Part shown: positions 13,021-27,500 of the stretch, in pieces
Numbering within the stretch: position 1 is the first letter of the stretch
Layout: every line of letters begins with the position of its first letter
Source: Scylla paramamosain
Taxonomy: Eukaryota; Arthropoda; Malacostraca; Decapoda; Portunidae
Length of the DNA: 64,000 nt
Assembly: GCF_035594125.1 (NCBI RefSeq)
Contig: NW_026973748.1
Span: forward strand, 1 to 64,000
Direction: 5' to 3'
The notes under the pieces: model-generated
Told to the model about the DNA's origin: nothing
Database searches by the model: none
Seen by the model: only the letters and a program-made list of their open reading frames with translations
Translations under genes and position numbers: made by a program

Positions 13021-14959
13021 CTTACTAAATGCTTGTATTTTGAGTGTTTTTCACATTTTTAGTTACCAAAACCCCAAATTCCATGCGGGAAAAAAATAAT
13101 ATTACCATAAAATGTCTTTCGAGTGTTTTTGAGAGTGTTAGGCAATAAACCACTAAAAAGCAGGGCAATCACATTACATGGGAATAAAACCAACTTTTAC
13201 CAAGAACTTGCTTTTAGGTGTTTTTGAGCTCATTACATACCAAAACGCTAAAATGCATGCAAAACACCTTTTATGGACAAAAAGAATAACATTACCAAAA
13301 ACATGTATTTAAATACATGCAAAGAACCTTATGTTTGGGAAACGAAAGGACATTACGAGAAATATGTATTATGAGTGTTTTTAAGTTCCTTAAGTATTAA
13401 AAAGCTAAAACCCACAAATAACTCTCTTTATTTAGAAAAACTAAATAAATAAAAAATGAAAAAAATAGTATTTATTTATTTATTTATTTTTTTTTTTTTT
13501 GTTAATCATCTTCATAGATATTGAGATGCCAAAATTCTGGGGAAATTCCGGGCTATTATATGATAAAAGAAAATTATCAAAAAAGTAATTTTAGTTATTC
13601 TTTTTCGGACTGGTATATACCAAACCCTAAAGTGCATGCAAAGCCTCCTATATGAGGAAATTAAACGACCTTAAAAAAAATCTGTCTTTTGAGTGCTTTT
13701 CAGAATGTTAGGCACCAAAAAGATAAATAAATAAGGAACTCACTTTATATGGGAATCCAAAACAAAATTACTGAAAACGTGTCTTCCCAGTGTTTTACGT
13801 AGAAAAACGTATGGATGCAAATGGATGCAAACCAACCAATATCAAGAAATAGAAAAAACATTACCAAAAAGGTATATTTTGAGTGTTTTTGAGCTTGTTA
13901 CCTACAAAAAAATGCTAAAATTGATACAAAGCACTCTATATTGGGAAACAGAGGGACATTGCGAGAAAAGTGTATAATGACTGTATTATAGTTCAAAAGA
14001 ACAACAAGGCAAAAAACGCAAAAACACGTGTATATGGAAAAGTTTCCTATATACTAAAATGATGAAAACTCATGAATAACACTCTTAATTGAGAAACAGA
14101 ACAACCTTACCAAATTCGTGTGTTTTGAGTGTTTTTTCACATTCTTAGTCACTAAAAACGCAAATTTCATGCGAAACCAGATTTATATGGGAACACATGA
14201 CATTTCTAGAAAATATCCTATGAATGTTTTTGAGCGTGATAGGCAATCAAGCACTAAAAAGCAGGGCAATCACTATTCATTGGAATAAAACCAATTTTTA
14301 CCAAGAACTTGCCTTTAAATGTTTTTGAGCTCCTTATATACAAAACCGCTAAAACGCATGCAAAACAAACTTTATGGAGAAACAGAATAACATTACCAAA
14401 AACATGTAATTTGTGTGTTTTTTATCATGTTATCTCTAAAAAACGCTTAAATACATGCAAAGAACATTATGTTTGGGACACAGAAGGACATTACGAAAAA
14501 CGTGGATTATGAGTGTTTTTTTTAAGTTCCCTAAGTACCAAAAAGCTAAAATCCACAAATAACACTCTATATTTAGAAAAAAAAAATAGGAATTTTTTAT
14601 TTTCATCTTCATAGGTACCGAGATGCCAAAATTCTGGGAAAATTCAGGAAAATTTTATGAAACAAAGAATATTATCAAAAAAGTTAATTTTACCTTTTTT
14701 TTCGGAATGTTATGTACCAAACCCTAAAGTGCATGCAAAGCCTCTTATATGAGGAAATTAAACGACCTTACCAGAAATCTGTCTTTTGAGTGTTTTCAGC
14801 ATGTTAGGCACCAAAACGATAAATAATAAGGAACTCACTCTATATGAGAATCCAAAACAAAATTACTGAAAATGTATCTTCTCAGTGATTTACATAGAAA
14901 AACGCAAAAAGTCGTGTATATAAAGAAGTTTCTTAGATACAAAAATGCTGAAACTCATG

Positions 14960-15022
14960 ATTAACACTCTTAATTGAGATTTGAGACACTCTTAATTGAG
15001 ATGATTAACACTCTTAATTTAC
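14960..15022 (+). repeat. Short tandem duplications of the ACTCTTAATT word
   Basis: In monomer B the word ACACTCTTAATT appears three times within about 60 bp, separated by GAGATTTGAG and GAGATGATTA. This is typical of replication slippage inside the satellite. Confidence 0.75.
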
Positions 15023-15796
15023 TAAATGCGTGTATTTTGAGTGCTTTTCACCTTTTTAGTTACCAAAATCCCAAATTGCATGGGAAACCAGCTTTATGTA
15101 AGAAAAAAAAATGACATTACGAGAAAAGTGTCTATTGAGTGTTTTTAAGCGTGATAGGGAATAGAGCACTAAAAACCAGGGGAATCACTTTACATGGCAA
15201 TAAAATAAATTTTTACGAAGAACTTGCCTTTAAGTGTTTTCAGCTCCTTATGTACTAAAACGCTAAAACGCATGCAAAACACACTTTATGGAAAAAGAGA
15301 ATAACACTACCAAAAACATACATTTTGCATGTTTTTGGCAAAATTTGGGCAAAATTCAGGAAATTAAGAGTCAATTATCAAAAAAGTTCATTTTACCTTT
15401 TTTTTCGTACTGTTATGTACGAAACCCTAAAGTGCATGCAAAGCCACCTATATGGGGAAATTAAACGTCTTTGCCAGAAAACTGTCTTATGAGTGTTTTT
15501 CAGCTTGTTAGGCACCATGACGGTAAATAACATGCGTCACTCTATATGGGAATCTAATACAAAATTACTGAAAACGTGTCTTTTCGGTGTTTTACGTAGA
15601 AAAACGCTTAAACGGATGCAAACCAACCAATAAGAAGAAATAAAACTACATTACCAAAAAGGTACATTTTGAGTGTTTTTGAGCTTGTTACCTACAAAAA
15701 ACGCGAAAATGGATGCAAAGCACTCCCTATTGGGAAACAAAAGGACATTAAGAGAAACGTGTATAATGAGTGTCTTATTATTTTTGAGCAAAAGAA

Positions 15797-15820
15797 CTTG
15801 TGGTTCACAAGAACTACAAG
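15797..15820 (+). repeat. Hairpin insert in monomer B, copy 1
   Basis: CTTGTGGTTC, a 4-nt loop ACAA, then GAACTACAAG. The stem is 10 bp with one mismatch. It lies within an extra stretch of about 30 bp (TTTTTGAGCAAAAGAACTTG) added to B between TAATGAGTGT and the normal CACAAGAACCAC. Confidence 0.8.
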
Positions 15821-18800
15821 GCAAAAAACGCAAAAAATTCGTGTATATAAAGAAGTTTCTTAGATACCAATATGCTGAAACTTATGAATAACAATATTAA
15901 TTGAGAAACAGACTAACCTTACCAAATGCGTGTATTTTGAGTGTTTTTTCACATTCTTAGCAAAACCCTAAAATAGAACGCGAATTTATGTTGGAAAAAA
16001 AATGACATTACCAAAAGTGCCTTTTGAGTGTTTTTGAGCGTTTTAGATAATAAATTATAAAAAAAAAAAAACAGGGCAAATTACATGGGAATAAAACCAA
16101 CTTTTACCAAGAACTTGCCTTGAAGTGTTTTTGACCTCCTTACAAACCAAAACGTATGCAAAAAACTCCTTAATGGAGAAGCAGAATAACATTACTAAAA
16201 ACATGTGTTTTAATTCCTTTTGATCATGTTATCTATAAAAACGCTTAAATACATGCAAAGAACCCTATGTTTGGGAAACGAAAGGACATCACGAGAAACA
16301 TGTATTATGGCCGTTTTTAAATTCCTTAAGTAACAAAACGTTAAAACCCATAAATAACACTCTTTATAGAGAAAAAAAAATAAAAAAAATAGCTTTTTTA
16401 TATTGATTTTCATAGGTACCAAGATGCCAAAATTCTGCCAAAATTCAGAGAATTTATGTGGAAAAAAGAACATTATCAAAAAAGTCAATTATAGCTCTTT
16501 TTCGGATTTTTATGTTCCAAACTCTAAAGTGCATGCCACCTATATAAGGAAGTTAAACGACTTTACCAGAAACCTGTCTTTTCAGTGTTTTCCAGCATGT
16601 TAGGCACCAAAACGATAAATAATATGGAAGTCAGTCAATATGTGAATCCAAAACAAAATTACTGGAAACGTGTCTTTTCAGTGTTTTACGTAGAAAAACA
16701 CTGAAACGGATGCAAACCAACAAATATGAAGAAATAGAATAACATTACAAAAAAAGGGTTTTTTAGCTTTTTACCTACAAAAGACGCGCAAATGGATGGA
16801 AAGCACTCTATATTGGGAAGCAAAAGGACATTACAAGAAACGTGTATAATGAGTGTTTTATAGTTTCACAAGAACCACAATGCAAAAAACGCAAAAACTC
16901 GTGTATATAGAGAAGTTTCTTACATACCAAAACGCTAAAACTCATGAATAACACTTAATTGAAAAACAGAACTACCTTACCAAATGTGTGTATTTTGAGT
17001 GTTTTTCACATTCTTAGTTACGAAAATCCCAAATTACATGCAAAACTACCTTTATGGGGGAAAAAAATGAAATTACCAGAAAAGTGTCTTTTGAGTGTTT
17101 TTTTTTAGCGTTATATGCAACAAAACACTAAAAAGCAGAACAATCACATTACATTGGAATAAAACCAAATTTTACGAAGAACTTGCCTTTAAGTGTTTTT
17201 TAACTCCTTACATACCAAAACGCTAAACACATGCAAAACAACCTTTATGAAGAAACAGAATAACATTAAGAAAAACATATATTTTGATTGTTTTTGATAA
17301 TGTTACTTATAAAATCGCTTAAATACATGCAAAGAACCCTATGTTTGTGAAACGAAAGGACATTACGAAAATCGTGTATTATGAGTATTTTTAAGTTCCT
17401 TAAGTACCAAAAATCTAAAACCCACAAATAACACTCTTTATAGAGAAAAAATCGATTTTTTTTTGTTATTCATCTTCATACGTAACGAGATGCCAAAATT
17501 TTGAGAAAATTCAGGGAAATTATGTGAAAAAAAACATAAAAAAAATGATTTTAGCTTTTTCCGGAGTTATGTACGAAACCTGGAAGTGCATGCAAAGCCA
17601 CCTATATGGGGATATTACACGACTTTACAAGAAACGTGTCTTTGGGTGTTTTCAGCAATTTCAACAGTATTATTGAAAACGTGTCTTTTCAGTTTTAGCG
17701 TAGAAAACTAAAACGGATGCAAACCAACCAATATGAAGAAATAGAATAACATTAGAAAAAAGTTGAGTGTTTTTGAGCTTGTTACCTACAAAAAACGCAA
17801 AAATGAATGCAAAGCAGTCTATATTGGGAAACAAGAGGATATTACAAGAAAATTGTATAATGAATGTATTAATAGTTTTCAAAACCCATAAAAACGCAGA
17901 ACTCGTATATATGGAGAAGTTTCTTAGATACCAAAATGCTGAAACTCATGAATAACACTCTTAATTGAGAAACAGAACAATTTTAGGATGTGAGTGTATT
18001 TTGAGTGTTTTTTTTTTTTCACATTCTCAGTGGTCCAACCCCAAATTACATGCGAAACTGTGGAAAAAAAATGAAATTACTAGAAAAGTGTCTTTTTAGT
18101 GTTTTTCAGCGTGTTAGGCAATAAAGCATTAAAAAGCAGGGCAATCACATTACATGGGAATATAACCAACTTTTACCAAGAACTTGCCTTTAAGTTTTTT
18201 TGAGCTCCTTACATACTAAAACGCTAAAACCCATGGAAAACACCGTGTGGAAAAACAGAATAACATTATCAAAAACATGTATTTTGAGTGTTTTTGAGCT
18301 TGTTACCAATAAAAACGCTTAAATACATGCAAAGAACCCTATGTTTGGGAATAAAAGGACTTTACGAGGAATGTGTATTATGAGTGTTTATAAGTTCATT
18401 AAGTACCAAAAATCTAAAACCCACAAATAACACTCTTTATACAGAAAAAAATAAATAAAAATAAATTAAAAAAATAACATTTTTTTTATTGATCTTCATA
18501 GGCAACGAGATGCCAAAATTCTGGCAAAATTCAGGAAAATTACGTGAAAAAAAGAATATTATGAAAGAGGTTAATTTTAGCTTTTTTTTTCGGACTGTTA
18601 TATACCAAACCCTAAAGTGTATCCAAAGCCACCTATATAGGGAAATTAAACGACTTTACAAGAAACCTGTCTTTTGAGTGTTTTTCAGCATGTTAGGCAT
18701 CAAAACGATAAATAACATGGAAGTCACTCTATATGGGAATCCAAAAATTACTGAAAACGTGTCTTTTCTGTGTTTACGTAGAAAAACGCTAAACACGGAT

Positions 18801-21098
18801 GGAAACCAACCAATATGAAGAAATAGAATAACATTACTAAAAAAGTAGATTTTGAGTGTTTTTGATCATGTTATCTATAAAAGTGCTTCAATACATGTAA
18901 AGAACCTTATCTTTAGGAAACAAAGGGACATTACGAGAAACGAGTATTATGAGTGTTTTTACGTTCCTTAAGTACCAAAAAAGCTTAAACCCACAAATAA
19001 CACTCTTTATAGAGAAAAATTAAATAAATGAAAAAATACCATTTTTTTTTTATTGATCTTCATAGGTAACGAGATGCCAAAATTCTGGCAAAATTCAGGG
19101 AAATTATGTGAAAAAAGAATATCATAAAAGTTAATTTTAGCTTTTTTTCAGACCGTTATGTACCAAACCCTAAAGTGCATGTAGAGCCACCTATATGGGG
19201 AAATTAAACGACTTTACCTGAAACCTGTCTTTTGCCTGTTTTTCAGTATGTTAGGCACCAAAACAATAAATAATATGGAAATCACTCTGTATGGGAATCC
19301 AAAACAAAATTACTGAAAACGTGTCTTTTCAGTGTTTTACGTAGAAAAACGCTAAAAAGAAAGCAAATCAACCAATATCATGAAATAAGATAATATTACA
19401 AAAAAAAGTATTTTTTGTGTTTTGAGCGAAAATGGATGCAAATCTCTCTATATTGGGAAACAAAAGGACATTTAGAGAAAAGTGTATAATGATTGTTTTA
19501 TAGTTTCACAAGAACCAAAAGACAAAAAACGCAAAAACTCGTGTATATTGAGAAGTTTCTTACATACCAAAATGCTAAAACTCATGAATAACACTTTTAA
19601 TTGAGAAACAGAACTACCTTACCAAATGTATGTATTTTGAGTGTCTTTCACATTCTTAGTTACGAAAATCCCAAATTACATGCGAAACTAACTTTATGTG
19701 GGAAAAAAATGACATTATCAGAAAAGTGTCTTTTGAGTGTTTTTGAGCGTGATATGCAAAAAAAGCACTAAAAAGCAGAATAATCACATTATATAGGAAT
19801 AAAACTAACTTTTACGAAGAACTTGCGTTTAAATGATTTTAACTCCTTACATACCAAAACGCTAAAACGCACGCAAAACACCCTTTATGGAGAAACAGAA
19901 TAACATTACCAAAAACATGTATTTTGAGTGTTTTTGATCATATTTCCTATAAAAACGCTTAAATACATGCAAAGAACCCTATGTCTGTGAAATGAAAGGA
20001 CATAAAAAGAGAATTAGCTTTTTTCTGGAATTATGTACCAAACCCAGAAGTGCATGCAAAGCCACCTATATAGGGAAATTACACGACTTTACCAGAAATC
20101 TGTCTTTTGAGTGTTTTTCAGATATTTCAACAATATTACTAAAAACGTGTCTTTTCAGTGATTTACGAAGAAAAACCCTAAAACGGATGCAAACCAACCA
20201 ATATGAAGAAATAGAATAACTTTACCAAAAAGATATATTTTGAGTGTTTTTCAACTTGTTACCTAGAAAAAATGCGAAAATGGATGGAAAGTACTCAATA
20301 TTGGGAAACAAAAGAACATTACGAGAAACGTGTACAATGAGTGTTTTATAGTTTCATATGAACCACAAGGCAAAAAACTAAAAAAACTAGATATTACCAA
20401 AAAATTGTCTTTTGAGTGTTTTTGAGCGTGATATGCAACAAAGCATTAAAAAGCAGAACAATCATATTAGATGGGAATAAAACCAACTTTTACGAAGAAC
20501 TTGCCTTTAAGGTTTTTTTTTAACTCCTTACATACCAAAACGCAAAAACGCATGCAAAAACACACTCTTATGGAGAAACAGAGTAACATTACCGAAAACA
20601 TGTATTTTGAGTGTTTTTGATCATGTTATCTATAAAAACGCTTAAATACATGCAAAGAACCTTATGTTTGGGGATCGAAAGGACATTACGAGAAACGTGT
20701 ATTATGAGTGTTTTTAATTTCCTTAAGTACTAAAAAAGTTAAAACAAACAAATAAAGCTCTTTATAGAGAAAAAAAATAAATAAATACATTTTTTTTTGT
20801 TATTCATCTTCATAGGTACTAAGATGCAAAAATTCTGGCAATATTCTTTGGGAATCGAAAACAAAATTACTGAAAACGTGTTTTTTTGGTGTTTAACGTA
20901 GAAAAACGTTAAAACGGATGCAAACCAACCAATATGAAGAAATAGAATAACATTACCAAAAAGGTATATTTTGAGTGTTTTTGAGCTTGTTACCTAGAAA
21001 AAACGCGAAAATGAATGGAAAGCACTCCCTATTGGGAAAGAAAAGGACATTACAAGAAACGTCTATAATGAGTGTCTTTTCATATTCGGGCAAAAGAA

Positions 21099-21122
21099 CT
21101 TGTGGTTCACAAGAACCACAAG
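21099..21122 (+). repeat. Hairpin insert in monomer B, copy 2
   Basis: CTTGTGGTTC, loop ACAA, GAACCACAAG: a perfect 10-bp stem. The right half is the ordinary B sequence and the left half its inverted duplicate, so the insert looks like a short template-switch copy of the neighbouring bases. Confidence 0.85.
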
Positions 21123-22533
21123 GCAAAAAGCGCATAAAGTCGTGTATATAAAGAAGTTTCTTAGACACCAAAATGCTGAAACTTATGGATAACAGTCTTA
21201 ATTCAGAACCAGAACAACATTACCAAATGCGTGTATTTTGAGTGTTTTTTCACATTCTTTGCAAAACCTCAAATAGCATGTGAAACTAAATTTATGAGGG
21301 AAAAAAATGACATTACCAGAAGTGCGTTTTGAGTGTTTTTGAGCGTGTTAGGCAATAAAGCACTAAAAAGCAGGGCAATCATATTACATTGGAATAAAAC
21401 CAACTTTTACAAAGAACTTGCCTTGAAGTGTTTTTGAGCTCCTTACATACCAAATCGCTAAAATGCATGCAAAACATTCCTTTATGGAGAAGCAGAATAA
21501 CATTACCAAAAACAAGTGTTTTTGAGTGTTTTTTTATCATGTTACCTATAAAAACGCTTAAATACATGCAAAGATCCCTATATTTGGGAAACGAAAGGAC
21601 ATTACGAGAAATGTGTTTTATGAATGTTTTTAAGTTGCTTAAGTACCAAAACGTTAAAACCTACAAATAACACTTTTTATAGAGAAAAAAATTAAATAAA
21701 TAAAAAAATAGCATTTTTATTTTTATGTTATTCATGTTAATAGGTACCAAGATGCCAATATTCTGCCAAAATTCAGGGAAATTATGTCGAAAAAAGAACA
21801 TTATTGTAAAAGTTAATTATACCTATTTTTTTGGAGTTATATACCAAACCATAAATTGTATGCAAAGCCACCTATTTGGGAAAATTTAACGTCTTTACAA
21901 GAAACCTGTCTTTTGAGTGTTTTTACGCATGTTAGGCACCAAAACGATAGATAATATTAAAGTCACTCTATATGGAAATCCGAAACAAAATTATTGAAAA
22001 CGTGTCTTTTAAAAGATTTACGTAGAAAAACGCTAAAATGGATGCAAACCAACCAATATGAAAAAATAGAATAATATTACCAGAAAAATATATTTTGTGT
22101 GTGTTTGAGCTTGTTATATAAAAAAAAAACGCAAAAATGGATGCAAAGCACTGTATATTAGGAAAAAAAAAGATATAACGAGAAACGTGTATAATGAGTG
22201 TTTTATAGTTTCACCAGAATCACAAGGCAAACAACGCAAAAATTCGTCTGTGTAGAGAAGTTTCTAAGATACCTAAATGCTGAAACACTCTTAATCAAGA
22301 AACAGAACAACCTCACTAAATGCGTGTATTTTGAGTGTTTTTTTTACATTCTTAGCAAAACCGCAAATTCCATGCGAAACTAACTTTATGTGGGAAAGAA
22401 ATGACATTACCAGAAAAAGTGTCTTTGAGTGTTTTTGAGCGTGTTAGGCAATAAAGCACTAAAAAGCAGGGTATTCACATTACATGGGAATAAAACCAAC
22501 TTTTACGAAGAACTTGCCTTTTAGTGTTTTTGA

Positions 22534-24139
22534 CACGCATTTAGTAAGGTTGTTCTGTTTCTTAATTAAGAGTGTTATTCATGAGTTTCAGCATTTTAGT
22601 ATTTAGGAAGCTTCTCCATATACACGAGTTTTTGCGTTTTTTGCCTTGTGTTTTTTTTTTACTATAAAACACTTATTATACACTTTTCTTGCAATGTCCT
22701 TTTCTTTCCCAATATAGAGTGTTTTGCATCAATTTTCGCGTTTTTTGTAGGTAAAAAGCTCAAAAACACTCAAAATATACCTTTTTGGTAACGTTTTTCT
22801 ATTTCTTGATATTGGTTGGTTTCCATCCGTTTTAACGTGTTTCTACGTAAAACACTAAGAAGACACGTTTTCAGTAACTTTGTTTTGGATTCCCATATAG
22901 AGTGAGTTCCTTATTATTTATCGTTTTTGTGCCTAACATGCTAAAAAACACTAAAAACACAGATTTCTGGTAAGGTCGTTTAATTTTGCATGCACTTTAG
23001 GGTTTGGTATATAACAGTCCGAAAAAAAAGCTAAAATCACCTTTTTTGATAATTTTCTTTTATCACATAATTGCCCTGAATTTTTCCAGAATTTTGGCAT
23101 CTCTGGCATTCCATTTCTGGAATTTCTGCATTTGGCACCTTTGAAGATGAATAACAAAAAAAAAAAAATATTTGTTTTATTTTTTTTATTTTTTTATATA
23201 TATTTTTTTTTTAAATAAACAGTGTTATTTGTGTGTTTTAGCTTTTTGGTACTTAAGGAACTAAAAAAAACTCATAATACACGCTTCTCGGAATGCCCTT
23301 TTGTTTCCCAAACATAATGTTCTTTGCATGTACTTAAGCGTTTTTAAAGATAACATGATCAAAAACACTAAAAATACATGTTTTTGGTATATGTTATTCT
23401 GTTTCTCCATAAAGTTTGTTTTCCATGCGTTTTAGCGGTTTGGTATATAAGGGGTTAAAAAATTCTTCGTAAAAGTTGGTTTTATTCCCATGTAACATGA
23501 TCGTTCTTATTTTTAGTGCCTAACATGCTGAAAGACAATGAAAAGACAGGTTTCTGGTATGGTCGTTTAACTTCCCTATATAGGTGGCTTTGCATGCTGT
23601 TTAGGGTTTGGTACATAACAATCCAAAAAAAAAAGCTATAATTAACTTATATGATAATGTTATTTTTTCCACATAAATTCCCAGAATTTTGGCAGAATTT
23701 TGGCATCTCGGTACCTATGAAGATGAATAACAAAAAAAAAAAAAAATCCCATTATATTATTTTTTTATTCATTATATTTTTTTTGCAAAGAGTGTTATTT
23801 GTGGGTTTCAGCTTTTTGGGACTGAAGGAACTTAAAAATCACCCATAATACACGTTTCTCGTAATGTTTTTTTTGTTTCCCAAACATAAGGTTCTTTGCA
23901 TGTATTTAAGCGTTTTTATAGATAACATGATCAAAAACACTAAAAATACATGTATTTGGTAATGTAATTCTGTTTCTCCATAAAATGCATTTTGCATGCG
24001 TTTTAGCGTTTTGGTACGTAAGGAGCTCAAAAACACTTAAAGGAAAGTTCTTGGTAAAATTTGGTTTTATTCCCATGTAATGAGATTGCCCTGACTTTTA
24101 GTGCTTTATTGCGTTACACGCTCAAAATCACTGAAAAGA
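22534..24139 (-). repeat. Satellite array block 5, reverse
   Basis: Starts at J1 and runs B-A-I-H-G-F-E-D, with G carrying an extra stretch of about 30 bp (TGGCATTCCATTTCTGGAAT, about 23,104-23,123). A D/H fusion follows at about 23,512 (ATTTTTAGTGCCTAACATGC), then a further G-F-E-D, ending at J2 read in reverse (AAAAGA / CATGCAAAG). The first kilobase is an inverted duplicate of 39.64-40.61 kb, sharing the 30-bp addition. Confidence 0.85.
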
Positions 24140-24592
24140 CATGCAAAGTGTCCCATATGAGGAAATAAGAGACCTTACCAGAAATCTGTCTTTTGAGTGT
24201 TTTTCTGCATATTAGGCACCAAAACGATAAATAATAAGGAACTCACTCTATGTGGGAATCCAAAAGAAAACTACTGAAAATGTGTCTTCTCAGTGTTTTA
24301 CGTAGAAAAACGCTAAAACTGATGCAAACCAACCAATATCAAGAAGCAGAAAAACATTACCAAAAATGTAAATTTTGAGTGTTTTTGAGCTTGTTACCTA
24401 CAAAAAAAAGCTCAAAAAATTGATACAAAGCACTCTATATTGGGAAACAAAGGGACATCGCGAGAAAAGTGTATAATAAATGTTTTTTAGTTCAAAAAAA
24501 ACACAAGGCAAAAAACGCAAAAACTCGTGTATATGCTGAAACTCATGAATGAACTCTTAATTGAGAAACAGAGCAACCTTACTAAATGCGTG
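24140..24592 (+). repeat. Inverted cassette J2-J1, copy 3 (relative to flanks)
   Basis: A 453-bp forward segment (G'-H-I-A-B) between two reverse segments, the exact mirror of the 2,611-3,065 arrangement. Edges are GAAAAGA/CATGCAAAG and AAATGCGTG/TCAAAAACAC. Like copy 1 it lacks the middle of B (TATATGCTGAAACTC). Confidence 0.9.
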
Positions 24593-27500
24593 TCAAAAAC
24601 ACTAAAAGGCAAGTTCTTCGTAAAAGTTGGTTTTATTCCCATGTATTGTGATTGCCCTGCTTTTTAGTGCTTTATTGCCTAACACGCTCAAAAACATTCA
24701 AAGACACTTTTATGGTAATGTCATTTTTTTCCCACATAAACCTAGTTTCGCATGGAATTTGTGGTTTTGATAACTAACAATGTAAAAAAATCACTCAAAA
24801 TTCACGCATTTAGTAACGTTGTTCTGTTTCTTGATTAAGAGTGTTATTCATGAGTTTTATTATTTTGGTATCCTAGAAACTTCTCCATACAGTCGAGTTT
24901 TTTCATTTTTTGCCTTGTGATTCTAGTGAGACTACAAAACACTCATTATACACGTTTCTCGTTATGTCCTTTCTTTTCCTTATATAGAGTGCTTTGCACC
25001 CATTTTCGCGTATTTCTTTTTTATATAACAAGCTCAAGAACACACAAAATATAGTTTTTTGGTAGTTAGTTTGCATGCGTTTTAGCGTTTTTTACGTAAA
25101 TTTTTTAAAAGACATGTTTCCAGTAATTTTGTTTTGGATTTCCATATAGGGTGACTTTCATACTATTTATCGTTTTGGTACATAACATGCTTTTTGGTGC
25201 CTTTTGCTTCCCTATATAGAGTGCTTTCCATCTATTTTCGCGTTTTTTGTAGGTAACAATTTCAAAAACACTCAAAATATACCTTTTTGGTAATGTTATT
25301 CTATTTCTTCATTTTGGTTGGTTTGCATTCTTTTTAGCGTTTTCTACGTAAAACACCGAAAAGACACGTTTTCAGTAATTTTGTTTCGGATTCCCATATA
25401 GATTGACTTCCAAGTTATTTATCGTGTTGGTTCCTAAAATGCTGAAAAACACTCATAAGACCGTTTTCTGGCAAAAACGTTTAATTTCCCTATATAGTTA
25501 GCTTTGCATGCACCTTAGGGTTTTGGTACATAACAGTCCGAAAATAAAGCTAAATTTAACTTTTTTTATAATGTTCTTATTTCACATAATTTCCTGAATT
25601 TTGCCCGAATTTTTGCATCATGGTACCTGTGAAGATGAATAAGAAAGAAAAAAAAAAATTTTTATTGATTTATTGTTTCTCAATAAAGAGTGTTATTTGT
25701 GGATTTTAGCTTTTTAGTAATTAATAAACTTAAAAACACTCATAATACACATTTCTCGTAATCTTTCGTTTCCGAAAAATAGTGTTCTTTGCTTGTATTT
25801 AAGCGTTTTAATTTGTAACATGATCAAAAACACTCAAAAAACATGTTTTTGGTAATATTATTCTTTTTCACCGTAAAAAGTGTTTTGCATGCCTTTTAGT
25901 GTTTTGGTATATAAGGAGCTCAAAAACACTTAAAGGCAAGTTTTTGGTAAAAATTTGTTTTCCTGAAATGTAATGTGATTGCCCTCCTTTTTAGTGCTTT
26001 ATTGGCTATCACGGTCAAAATACTCAAAAGACGCTTTTCTGGTAAAGTCATTTTTTTTTCCCACAAATCTATTTTCGCATTGAATTTGGGGTTTTGGTAA
26101 CTAAGAATGTGAAAAGCACTTAAAATACACGCATTTATTAAGGTTGTTCTGTTTCTCAATTAGGAATGTTATACATGAGTTTAGCATTTTTGTATCTAGG
26201 AAACCTCTCCATATACACGAGATTTTGCGTTTTTTGCCTTGTGGTTCTTTTGAACTATAAAACACTCATTATACACTTTTCTTGCAATGTCCTTTTGTTT
26301 CCCAATATAGAGTGCTTTGCATCAATTTTCGAGTTTTTTTATAACAAGCTCAAAAACACTCAAAATATAACTTTTTAGTAACGTTTTTCTATTTCTTGAT
26401 ATTGGTTGCTTTACATCCGTTTTAGCGTTTTTCTAAGTAAAACACTGAGAAGACACGTTTTCAGTCACTTTGTTTTGGATTCCTATATACAGTGAGTTCC
26501 TCATTATTTATCGTTTTGGTGCCTAAAATGCTAAAAAAAAAAACACTCAAAACACAGATTTCTGATAAGGTCGTTTAATTTCCTCATATAGGAGGCTTTG
26601 CATGCACTTTAGGGTTTGGTACATAACAGTCCGAAAAAAAAAGCTGAAATTAGCTTTTTTGTTAATATTCTATTATCATATGATTGCCCTGAATTTTCCC
26701 AAAATGTTGTTCTCTCAGTACTATGAAGATGAATAAGGAAAAAAAAAATTCCTATTTTTTTATTTTTATTTTCTAAATAAAGTGTTATTTGTGGATTTTA
26801 GCTTTTTGGTACTTAAGGAACTTAAAATAACACTCATAATACACGTTTCTCGTAATGTCCTTTTGTTTCCCAAACATAATGTTCTTTGCATGTATTTAAG
26901 CATTTTTATAGCTAACATGATGAAAAACATTCAAAATACATGTTTTTGGTAATGTTATTCTGTTTCTCCATAAAGTTTGTTTTGCATGCGTTTTAGCGGT
27001 TTGTTATATAAGGAGCTCAAAAACACTTAAAGGCAAGTTTTTGGTATAAATTGGTGTTATTCCAGTGTAATATAATTGCCCTGCTTTTTAGTGCTTTATT
27101 GGCTCTCACGCTCAAAAACACTTAAAAGACACTTTTCTGGTAATGTCATTTTTTTCTCACATAAAGATGGTTTTGCATGCAATTATGGATTTTTGGTAAC
27201 TAAGAATGTGAAAAGCACTCAAAATACACGCATTTAGTAAGGTTGTTCTGTTTCTCAATAAAGAGTGTTATTTATGAGTTTCAGCATTTTGGTATCTAGG
27301 AACCTACTCCATATCCACGAATTTTTGTGTTTTTTGCCTTTTGGTTTGTTTGAACAATAAAAAACTCATTATACACTTTTCTTGCAAATTCTTTTTGTTT
27401 TCTAATTTAGAGTGCTTTGCATCAATTTTCCCATTTTTTGTAGGTAACAAGCTCAAAAACACTCAAAATATACCTTTTTGGTAATGTTTTTCTATTTCTT

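Larger units (their letters stand above)
7664..22533 (+). repeat. Satellite array block 4, longest uninterrupted forward HOR array
   Basis: About 14.9 kb in a single orientation. F anchors fall at about 7,873, 8,982, 10,095, 11,203, 12,247, 14,425, 16,222, 17,296, 18,297, 18,865, 19,938, 20,620 and 21,536. The first three intervals are 1,109, 1,113 and 1,108 bp. Later units are shortened by within-HOR deletions: F/G lost near 13,310; I to B jump at about 14,905; F/G lost at about 15,335; I to F jump at about 18,850; F to G jump at about 20,003; B/C lost near 20,395; G' to H/I loss at about 20,845. Ends at J1. No gene is visible. Confidence 0.9.

Noticed and set aside
13465..13500. (ATTT)n stretch considered as a separate microsatellite locus
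   Set aside because: It is simply a longer version of the A/T island found in every G monomer.
7664..22533. Regularly spaced repeats resembling a giant CRISPR array
   Set aside because: The units are contiguous diverged copies with no unique spacers, no leader and no cas genes; the A/T-rich HOR structure is eukaryotic satellite.
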